Source: Lenisia limosa
Lineage: Eukaryota; Breviatea
Assembly (NCBI GenBank): GCA_001655205.1
Contig: LPNZ01007230.1
Location: 1 to 26,571, forward strand
Direction: 5' to 3'
DNA length: 26,571 nucleotides
Of this stretch, positions 1 through 11,418 are shown piece by piece. Position 1 is the first letter of the stretch. The number at the start of each line of letters is the position of its first letter. Both the position numbers and the translations under genes were made by a program. The notes beneath the pieces were generated by a model. That model did no database searches and had not been told where the DNA came from. It saw only the letters and a program-made list of their open reading frames with translations.

Positions 1-1986
<1,986 letters not shown>

Positions 1987-2159
1987 AGTATCCGTCGTAT
2001 ATTGGATCAATGGAGAAAATAAGAAAACGAAAAATAGCAAAAATATTTAAAGCTTATATACCTAGGTATGCGCCTATCCAAGTTATTGCATTTAGCCATT
2101 CTTTTTGCACTTCCACCATTCTCTTTGGGTGTTGATCTCAGTTATCCTATCAACTGAGA
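1987..2159. promoter_or_regulatory. Divergent spacer, probable shared promoter
   Basis: Only 173 bp separate the start codons of the minus-strand cytidylyltransferase and the plus-strand 210-residue protein. It is A/T rich near 2025-2060 and contains AAAGCTTATATACC with a TATA-like core near 2055. No open frame is seen. The role as a bidirectional promoter is inferred from position only. Confidence 0.5.
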
Positions 2160-4052
2160 ATGGCAAGGAAAAAAAGAACGAGAGGCAGTTCTGTTAAGGA
2201 AACAGTCCTTGTTGGAGACAATGATCCCATCCCTGAGACCTGGGATGAAATTGCTGACCATATTTTAGACGCATACAAGACAATTGTTTTTCCTTTCGCG
2301 GAAGGTCTGTTGGAATCGTGCTGCATTCTTCATATTTAAGCCTTCTTCGCCCAGTTTAACGCTCTCTAGACTTTAGGGAACTAAAGGGTCAGTATATGTT
2401 CAGCCCCTTGGCGATTCGCATCATCCTGGAAGGGGCACAGTCATGGGAGGTGCCGGAAGACCAGCTCTTCGCGTACTCCAAAGTCAAAGGAGAGAAGGTT
2501 GGAAGGGGTTTTTCGGAGACTGAAGTGGAAATAATTATTGATTAATGACGCAAACCAAGAGTGATGGACTCTTTGTGACATATCCTGCTGTTATAACTCA
2601 AAGTGCTCAGAGGTTATGAGATTATATTGTGTAACATCTAAGTGCTTTGTAAAGCCGAATAATTATTATTAAGTTATAGGAAGTAGAGCTTAACTTGAAA
2701 TCAGGGGGCAATAGCTTAGAAGGCCACTTGTAAGGTTTAACATGGAGTGTTTGTTCTGAAGAAGTCATAAAAGTCAGAAGCTAGGTGGCATCATTCTTTC
2801 TAATTCATTTTTCATTTATCAAGTAGAACGACAGCTTTATAATGCCGTATTACATTATCATCATTGCCCAAGTCCCCGTACACATTCTAACATGGTAGCT
2901 AAAGGCGTTGCTCGCGTCCCCCGAGGCCCCTTGGGAGCCATGTGACCAAGATGGCAGACCGCTGGTCGCCGTCATATGCTCAAATGGCGTGGCAGTGGGG
3001 GGTGTCCTGTTTGCTCAAATGGCGTGGCAGTGGGGGGTGTCCTGTTTTGTTCTTTATTTGCCATTTAGTGCAATGGCTCATCTTATTTTTTTTGAATACT
3101 GCTCAAACTCTCATGTTATTTTTTGTAACGGGTATTATATATTACTACGTGATATGCAAAGAGATCTTGTGAGGTTTTTTTTCTAATTCCTCATGTCCGC
3201 TATTCATATGGAGTGAGTTATTCTGGTTAAATCTTCCTTATGAATATGTATTACAACATGTCAGTCAGTTCTTCTAGTATATCCGGAGTGTTATTGTCAT
3301 CTTTATGTTTATGGAATTATCGCAAGCCAGTTCTGACCCCCCCTATCCCTCCAATTATCAGCTATAAACACAGCCCATTGAAATAACCGCCATGTAGAGT
3401 GAAGATGACCCTGATGGCTTTGCCTACGAAATCGATTACGTAGTTGGCCGGCCTGAGACCGCAAAAGAAACACCAGATATCAAGGTTAGGTCAAGAGCCA
3501 ACCGAATCAGAGAGATTTTGTTTTGTTTTGTGTGAACATTTTCTGAGACAGTATTATTTTCACGTCCCCCCCCCCTAGTAATAACTCCACCCAGATTCAC
3601 AAGAGTAATGTGACTAATGACACACGCTACATTCTTGGAAGTAGAGAAGAGTACGAGGCCGTCTGCGCCGTAATCGGCCAAGAGCCTATGGGTAGGTGAA
3701 TACTTAAAATAAGATACTGAAGGAGGATGTAGGCAAAATTGACGTCTTTAGAAATTGATGAGGATGGAATTGAGCGACTATTGGCGGAGGAAGATCTTGA
3801 CTCTGACGTTGAAATGGACGAGCTTGTTGGCGAAGACGATAATATGAACCCGGAGGACCCCTGGGTGGGCCGGATTTCCACTCTTCCTTCATGCGGATTC
3901 TGATTGTTTTTCTAAATTGTCGTCTTATTTGATGTTTTTTTTCTTTTACATCACCCCCCTAAAACATATCCTTCGTTTGATATGTGTAGTATACGGAACG
4001 GTCTGAGCCGAAGTTTAGTAAGAAGCGGCAAAACTTCAAGAATATCTATTAG
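2160..4052 (+). CDS. Unrecognised 210-residue protein, six exons
   Basis: Exons 2160-2304, 2370-2497, 3398-3484, 3595-3691, 3752-3864 and 3990-4052 join in phase (633 nt including TAG) with GT-AG introns throughout. The protein starts MARKKRTRG (basic) and has a folded-looking middle with ETWDEIADHILDAYK, YMFSPLAIRIILEGA and FAYEIDYVVGRPETAK. An acidic stretch (LLAEEDLDSDVEMDELVGED) follows, and a basic tail ends KKRQNFKNIY. No signal peptide or membrane segment is seen. I do not recognise the family; basic ends with an acidic stretch could suit a nuclear or nucleolar protein, but that is a guess. Intron 2 is 900 nt; the other four are 60-125 nt. Exon phases and codon use make the gene real; the function is unknown. 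Confidence 0.75.
2498..3397 (+). other. 900-nt intron with no further gene seen
   Basis: Intron 2 of the 210-residue gene, by far the longest in that gene. The open frames inside it lack protein-like composition or splice-consistent phase. It holds a 35-bp perfect tandem duplication (2977-3046) and C-rich stretches near 3339. A remnant of an inserted element is possible, but no terminal repeats were recognised. Confidence 0.5.
2977..3046. repeat. 35-bp tandem duplication
   Basis: Two adjacent identical copies, 2977-3011 and 3012-3046, each starting TGCTCAAATGGCGTGG and including a run of six G. Located in the long intron of the 210-residue gene. The length is not a multiple of three and the region does not look coding. 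Confidence 0.9.
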
Positions 4053-4567
4053 CTGGCTGGCAGCCCCATGGTTTTGTTTCTGTTCTATTCTTCTATTGTT
4101 CTGATTTAATTGTTTTCAAGTTTTACTTTGGTGATGGAGTAAACAACGTCAGGCTCATGCATTGACTGGCGTATAAACAACATCAGGCTCATGCATTGAC
4201 TGGCGTAAAAACAACATCAGGCTCATGCATTGACTGGCGTTTTTTTTTTGTAGCTTTATCTTGGGCTTAATTAGAAAGGTAGCAGGTTGACGAAATATCC
4301 CGGAATAAACAGAAAAATACATTGAAAAAGTTCTCAAAAACATACTACAACACAACAAAAAAGTTACAAATACATTCAAGCCATGAAAATTTCCCCGATT
4401 TCTCCTCCTGATGTGACGTAGACAATAATATCCTATTGGTTGTGAGTAAACAGTAAACACCTCCAACGTAAAATATCAACATACACATGAATGTGGTAGT
4501 AAATTCATTTATAGAAACAGATTTATTTATTACGAAATGAGTCAAAATATCACAATCGATCTAATAA
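4053..4567. other. Convergent 3' spacer with minisatellite
   Basis: Lies between the TAG of the plus-strand 210-residue gene and the end of the minus-strand gene cluster. It contains the 34-bp repeat array (4144-4240), a run of T and A/T-rich sequence. I see no convincing coding exon; open frames on both strands are low in GC at third positions. Confidence 0.5.
4144..4240. repeat. Three-copy 34-bp minisatellite
   Basis: Near-identical 29-bp cores starting CAACATCAGGCTCATG (first copy CAACGTC) lie at 4144-4172, 4178-4206 and 4212-4240, separated by 5-base A-rich spacers. The period is 34 bp. It sits just downstream of the stop codon of the 210-residue gene. Confidence 0.9.
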
Positions 4568-5720
4568 CTACAGTAAGCCCCCATCCACCTTGTCGTCCTT
4601 TCGGTAGAAGTTCATGCTGCACAAGGGGTGTGACACTCGATACTCTTCCGTCTCAACATTCTGCACTCCTTTTTCACCGTAATTCTCACACGTGATTTGC
4701 CCTATGTTGATTAGCGTTAAAATTCGAACAATGATATTCCTGGAAGACTTATTATCGAAATGCAGTCAAGTTTGGTACCCAAGTGAAGCAATATCTCAAT
4801 ATCTGATATTGTTGAGAATCAGTGACTCTCATGAGTTTCAGTTTAAACTTGTAATTCACATAGAATGATATGATATCAGATAACAGTATATTAATGCCCC
4901 CCCCCCTCCGCGCATACCTCGAACAGGATGTGGGCTAGAAAGGAATGAGTAAAGTCCGCGATACTCCCCGAACACTTCAACTGTTTCCTCCCAGGGGATG
5001 AATCGCTCATGTTCAAGGACCCCCCGTGACCCCAGGCCAGCTGAAATGAGACTGCCTTTTTGAGGCAGAAGAGACGGCGGCGGGAGTGTACCGATGGCAA
5101 TACCGGTGCTGGGGGGGGGGATTGAAAATGAGCGGATTAGACTGTCCATACCTTCATCTTTTATCGGTATTAATTCCCTGTGCCTTATAAGGGGTTGCCT
5201 ACAGTGCTATGCTTATGGATGCAACAGAGGTTAAGCTAATGAAAGAATGAGGAACATGAAATACGATGTGAAGAAGCACGAGGACCCCACACACTGTGTT
5301 TCATAGGCAAAATACGAACCATCAGGTGACGACACCGGAGGCGATATCGCATTTCGGTCACTCTGGGGGCATTAGGTGTTTTAAGGAGCATAAATAGGGC
5401 GGCTCGAAAAAGATCGGTAAACTATCGATAGTTTTCGAGGATTTATCGAGAAATTCAGTTTTTTTCGAACCGAAAATGAAGCCCTAAGCACAAAGAAATT
5501 GCTTTAAAGCGGACCCTCTCACAGTAGCTACTTGGGTTAAGTTTCCACAAAGCCGCCCCTCGGTGTAGAAGATGTTGGGTTTCCTGAATGGCTTGTATCC
5601 CTGGAGCGTGAGCCTCCCCAGGAATATTTGAAAATAACATTCTGTCAGATAAGCCACTCAAGAAGAGTACTATTGAGGGTAAGCTGCGGGGGGGGGGGAC
5701 GCAGCAAGCTGTGTACACGA
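4568..5720 (-). CDS. Unidentified multi-exon coding region (3' part)
   Basis: Several minus-strand blocks look coding. The 3' exon at about 4568-4701 can encode SHPLCSMNFYRKDDK and ends in TAG. The block 4918-5108 is open in two frames: one reads HERFIPWEETVEVFGEYRG, the other HSRRRLFCLKKAVSFQLAW; the phase of the small exon 5152-5198 favours the second. A block at about 5530-5685 encodes SGLSDRMLFSNIPGEA and LLHRGAALWKLNP. Splice acceptors carry C runs of 10-11. The correct frame is unresolved and I do not recognise a family. It may be the C-terminal part of the gene upstream (to 10890) or a separate gene. Confidence 0.4.
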
Positions 5721-8700
5721 AGTTGTCAAATATTTTGTACTATCATCATTTTCTCTTTTAAACGTAATGGAGTAGACAACTTCAGCCAGACACCCCAATT
5801 ATGTCCATATTAATGCCCCAGAAGCCAACAAATATGAGTCTCCCAGGTCCAGGGCTGAGCCATTCTGACGAAGGCTTCTGGCCCTAAATAATAAGAGATG
5901 GCAAGTGCTGCAGATAGGTTCCAAAACGGGAATTGATCAATTTGTATGTAAATATGCATACTATACATATAGTATGTGAATATGTATTGATATTCTCATA
6001 ATGCCGCAGACCGTCCAGGCGTTCTTTTCCAGTCTGAACAAAAGCGATGACGTGGGGGATTTCGCGGAATCTGTTGAAGTAAAATATTGTCTTTTCACTA
6101 CCGGCCTCTTATGTGCAAAACCGGACAAGGAAAAATAAATCAGTGAATTATTCCTTTTTAGGGGCTTTTTGAGATCCATAAATTACAAATGACAAGTTAA
6201 AACTGATGAACATATCCGCCTACCAATATGAAGACAAACAACCCCTGCAAGATCAACTGCGGACATAATGTGACTTTCGAGTATTGAAGGTGGAGCTGGC
6301 TTGGGGCATGGCGATAGGGAGATGAATGAAACGCCTATGGAGTGAATTATCAAATAGTTACGCGTGATAAAATGTCTTAACATAGTATATCATAGTATTA
6401 TATGATATACTAGGCAAATTTACTTTCCTTTTTTGGAAGTGTAAAAATAAAAATTGCCTGACTCACCAATGTTTTTGACGGACAGCATCAAAAAAGGACT
6501 CGGGTTACCCTAGAGCGTGAAGTTTGTGGCTAAATGGGATGGGTAACATTTAATCATGTTATATCATAGTATATATAATATATACATTGCCATCTACTAC
6601 ATGTATTATACGTTTTGTATAAATAATGACGGCACATGATACATATCATATCATATATGATATATATATGTATGATTGTTGAGATGATCCGCTGTCAACG
6701 CCCACCTCCAGGATGAACGGTCTGCAAAACGCAACATGGAGCACCTTTTTCGCAACGCTAAATATTGAGAAAAGCCGGATAAAATACACCTCATTTCTGA
6801 AACTGAATGAATACGTAATTCTGAAATTATATGCTCTATCATGCTCATAAAATAAACCCATACATCCCCACTCGATTTGAAGGATAATGCTTTCCTCTGA
6901 CAACACATGAATATAAGAGGTTCCACTCGGCCTTTCTCTGAGTATCGCAACTTTGTTCTCGCACGGCGTCAGAGATATGACATCGTCATCGGAACAGCTA
7001 AAATTGTCAAGGGCAAACCTCATTTCAGTTTGAGATTGGTAAGATGTTTTGATTAATGAGAGTACTTCATTCTGATACGGCATAGATAATATTATGACAT
7101 TATGGGGTGAAGCACTAATCAAATAGTGAAAGTAATCAGACAAAAGACCCCGGCTAACTCGTCAACCCATGTGGTTGTTTGGAGTGCTTCCTCTGTCATG
7201 TCATACAAGACGAGATTACTCCCTCGAAGCCCGATCCACTTATTGCTATTGACAAAGGTCACATGCTCAATACAGTCTATAATATTACTCCCTCATCTCT
7301 CGGAAAACCAACCTGAGACTTTCGCAGAGAACTGGTAAACCTGTTTAGCAAAAACGTTTTTCTGCTGTAGATCCGCTCCTAGTTAATAAAATATAAAAAC
7401 CAATATAATAGTACAGCTTGATAGTGCCATCAGCAGACGCGACCAAACACTGGTGTTCCTGATAATGTCCAAGTGAAAAAGACAGTTCTGAGTTGTTCTT
7501 GGTGACAGTAATGGTATCGAGGCTTGAATCTTGCATGCTGAAAACTGACATATTGCCATCCATACACCCGATGAAAACTGAGTCTGGATATTGAGCTTGA
7601 GCAAGGCAAAGGGTCGTCATAGTGGAATAATTCTGGAGCATTCGCGTACCATTTAGAAACTCGAGCGTCCTTGGAATTGACGGTAGTGACGCAATGATAC
7701 GCACCAACTCATGTACTGATTCTTGATAGCGGAAAAGGTGTACCGATTTTGAAACCCAAAACCCAATGGAAATGACCCTACAAGATAACAACAAAAGCAG
7801 CCACACTGTTTCTGGGGGTTCACACCAACAGACGAAATCGACTCATCTGTCACCCATCGCAACATCTGATTCAAAGAACTGCCGCGCCACCTCAGTAGCA
7901 CCACCTCCTTATCTAAAGCATGACATTCTTCTTTACATCATCTCAATACGGGAACCCAGTCTCACCAGAAGCGATGAGAATCGTATCACCCTGGCAAGAG
8001 GAGAACAAAATTTTGGATTGTGTTGAAAAGAGTTCTTCAGCTGTCTTCACAACCGTTTGTTGGTTCAATAGATAAATCCCATGGTCTTGACAATAACAAG
8101 GGAATGCAGCAAACCAGAAATGACGTATGAATGCTCTTGGAATTTTCCAGTGTTTATAACAGGATGCAAAGGAAGCTCTTGTCTATGGCGTGAAACAAGC
8201 TTAAACCTACGTTGCCCCAATATTCAAATTGAGTAAGTAAGTGGTTCCATTTGAAAGAAGAGACTGTGAAACGATCACTTCGTTTTCCTGATTAGGCAAC
8301 AAAAAACAACATTTATGGGGTAGACTCGAGAACCGCTAATGGCTTCATATGAATGTCTTTTCACAAGTCCTATCCCGGATGTGTCTACAATGTGACTGGA
8401 AACAACCAATCTCGCAGTACAGTAAGTGAGCGTGACGGGGTTTTGCGAGGCAGTCACAATGGTCATTTTGTCAGAAGTCTGAAAAACGGTACTATCAATC
8501 ACATGGTCTGGGAAATGAGAATAGCCAAACGCAAACCATGGCTATGGAGGAGAACAGGAGCCAATGTTTCTGAGAGGTCCACTTGGTAGTACTTGGTGCC
8601 TTGACCACCCAGAATAATTATTTTGGAGTCAATTATTGACATTTGCATCAGCTAGGTTAGAGAGTAATGATAAAACCGTTTCTTGACTCGTGATATACTG

Positions 8701-10890
8701 TATTACCACAGTTGAAAACGGAGAGTGACCAAAGGAACAGTCTAAAATGAGGTGAGATTGAAGAAACAACAATCCTCCATCAAAACCGCGCACAGACTAT
8801 CATGATAAATATTATATATGCATATACTGTTTATATTGTGCAACATGGTACATTTTATTGGTGTAAGGTACGAAAAAGCAGTCCAATATTGTGGTGGTTT
8901 GCTGATCATAGAGCAAACCTGAAGTATACGGGGGTGGAGCCAGCCATTTGAGAGTGTCGGTAGAACAGTCCAGGACATAGCACCGATTTTCAGCCTGATT
9001 TCGTGATAACAAAAGCCACTTCGATGAGTCGATTATGCGAAAGTCTTGTTTAATAGTTATTATCATCATGTAAAGAAAGGAAATTGACAGTTCTTTCCAC
9101 AGTCGTTACAACTTTCAACATGCCCCCATACAGTGGCGTAGATCGCATGTTCCTTGACGTCTAAAGCGGCTTTGAAGATGAAACAGTTTTCCTTAAGCAC
9201 ATCTCGAGGCTCTAATTATGACAAGTGAACCAAAGTTGTTAGAAAAATACTTCTGATGAAAAAGAACTGAAACAACTAAATCTCCGATATTTGCCTTCAC
9301 AGCACCCTACCCACCCTTGATATTTTGGTAAGTTGAGAGGTCCCACACTTCAAAGAAGATATGTGGCGATGATGGAGCCGATCTGAGCCATAAACAAAGG
9401 TACCCAGCCTCATAGATGTAAATGCGAATCGCTATTCCCTGCTGTTGACTAGAACCTTCACCAAAATGTATTCTGATCCATTTCACTGTTCTATTCAAAA
9501 AAATAAAACTATGACAGGATAGACACTTCTTACTATATCAAAACCCCAACCTGGAGGTGCTGACAAGGACAAAGTAAGGTGACCCCATGTCCATGAAGAT
9601 GTCAGAATAGCACGGCACTGGCTGCAATGATGGTGAAGCGCCTCAACCCAAGTATTTATTGACATTTATCATATTCTGTGTTGAAAACTTGTGAAAAGTG
9701 TTTTGATGTATGACAAGAAAAGAGTGAAAGGACTGTGGATAAAAGGATTAAGATGATCAATATATTTCATAATCCTTAATATAAATGCTAACGTTGATAA
9801 AGGAACAGGCCCATGGTTTGGCTGATGATAGGTTCGTTGAATCAGTCCTCTCAATTCCGAGCGGAGATGCGGAGAGCTCGTGGACCACAATCTTGCTGGG
9901 AAGGCTGACGGACACATAGGCTTTAGTTCCTATCCATTTCGCATACAATAGAGCTGCCTCCACTATCTGAAGTTGTGAAATAAAGGACGTTTCAATGACT
10001 AATATTCTCGAAAATGTATTACTAATTACAAACTGAAAAGCAAAGGTGAAATGAAGACCATCAAAGAAAACAACGCCAAAAATAAAAACACCAAAAAAAG
10101 GGGGAAATCATCAGACTATGATTTAATGTCTGACTTTGGAAAATTTCCCAATAATATCAATTCTCCCACCTCTTCAGGAGCATTTTCAAAGGAGCATTGG
10201 ATAGCCATGTTCAAAGAAGCCTGGCTTGGAATTGGGTGGAGAAATTCTGAATTGTCACTAATCCCCCGGAGCAATGGCCTTCCTTTGGTTTCAATAACCT
10301 AAATTCCTCTCCTTATTATTTTCTTTTTGGTCACTTAGAATCCCTGAGCATGTCATACTGACCTAATGTGGATTCTTGTTGGACCAGACCCGGCCCATTG
10401 GTCAAGGCACAGACGTGACACGTGTTGCTGAGGTCAAGGACTACAAGGGCGTGTGGGCCTCTACAGGGGTCAGTCAGAGATACACATCTTCAGGATGCTC
10501 ATGATAACTAAACCTTTTTGTTTTCGGGGGTTGAATTTATAAGATATGATGATAACATAACACCAAATGCGTAATGAATAAAACAATAATAATAAATCCA
10601 CCCAACAAGCGAAGGTGCGGGGGAAGTTTCATAAGCGTCATAGAGACCGGAGTAAACGGAAGGCTCCACGTCCCATAATGATGAAGAACCCTTCCTCTCA
10701 GAACAGCCACGCAAATTGCTCGTGACTAGGAGGTGAACGATGGGGAAAGACCAAGGAATGAGATGGAAAACGCCTTGAAGCGATTGCGACCCACTGTGAG
10801 GAAGGCAACACCATGGTCTTCACTGGTGGAGAAGGGTGAATGAGAGAGGATGCATGTTGCCGGCTGCAAGACCTGCGGGGAGAGTTGCAT
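5721..10890 (-). CDS. Large multi-exon protein, beta-propeller-like
   Basis: A long series of minus-strand exons, probably starting at ATG 10888-10890 (MQLSPQVLQPATC). Blocks include ALVVLDLSNTCHVCAL (10392-10475), EAALLYAKWIGTKAYVSV (about 9840-9970), HIFFEVWDLSTYQNIK (9310-9490), NRCYVLDCSTDTLKWL (8870-9050), DGTIKLYYY (7400-7780), VIILSMPYQNEVLSLI (6860-7130) and a block at 5990-6080. Short hydrophobic strands, a VWDL and a DGTIKLYY motif suggest repeated WD-type or other beta-propeller blades. The exact exon chain was not completed and the protein is not assigned to a family; candidates are scaffold proteins with an N-terminal propeller. Whether it ends near 5960 or continues to 4568 is open. 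Confidence 0.5.
6384..6411. repeat. Inverted repeat (10-bp arms)
   Basis: AGTATATCAT at 6384-6393 and its reverse complement ATGATATACT at 6402-6411, separated by 8 bases. It is one of several A/T palindromic patches in introns of the minus-strand genes. Confidence 0.8.
6555..6671. repeat. A/T palindromic patch
   Basis: Dense in TATCATA, TATATA and ATATGATAT words on both strands, for example CATATCATATATGATATA near 6643-6662. Lies between the exon block near 6700-6750 and that near 6000-6080 of the beta-propeller-like gene, so probably intronic. Confidence 0.6.
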
Positions 10891-11418
10891 GGCTCCTCAG
10901 CAAGATCAACTGTAACACATTCAATAGCAGTTCTCAGAACAGAAGTCACGGAATCTTTTCCTTGGCGGGCTTAAATATTTATTTAACTAAAATAACATAA
11001 AATAGGAAGAGAAAGGGGAGGAAGGAAGAGGAAATGGGTAAGGGGTAAAAGGAAGGTAAAGGCAAGGTAAAGGTGACCCAAAATTGAGGATGCTGATATG
11101 TAACATTAGTTACACGAGTTGGAAAATATGTAAATCTTTCCAAAATAGGCAAGCACATCTTTTCAGTCTAATGATGGCGTCTAAAGCTAAAAATACCTTG
11201 TATTATTATTGTATTATTGTTGTTTTGTTATTATTAGTTATTATTATAGTGGAAATAGCTGTTATTAGTGAAAACTTAATCACCAAGTACTGAATTCCTG
11301 CTTTGTTTTTTTGTGGGTCGTTTCAAAAGATTAATTGTTCAAACTACACACTCGCTTCTGCTATTCTTAAAAAACTCTTTCTAATATGATTTGAAAAGAA
11401 ACCTGTTAAACTATTCGA
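10891..11418. promoter_or_regulatory. Divergent spacer with purine tract and TTA-rich stretch
   Basis: 528 bp between the probable start of the minus-strand beta-propeller-like gene and the plus-strand protease. It holds an almost pure A/G tract at about 11004-11040 running into a GGTAAAGG-rich stretch to 11074, and a TTATTATTG-rich stretch at 11197-11250. No supported exon is seen. It probably contains promoters for both genes; this is inferred from layout. Confidence 0.5.

Noticed and set aside
2908-3186. Plus-strand open frames with hydrophobic stretches in the 900-nt intron
   Set aside because: They span a tandem duplication whose unit shifts the frame, and they do not fit the phase of exons 2 and 3.
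10384-10475. Plus-strand open frame QTRPIGQGTDVTRVAEVKD
   Set aside because: The minus strand of the same interval encodes a block that fits the neighbouring minus-strand exons. The plus frame has no partner exons.
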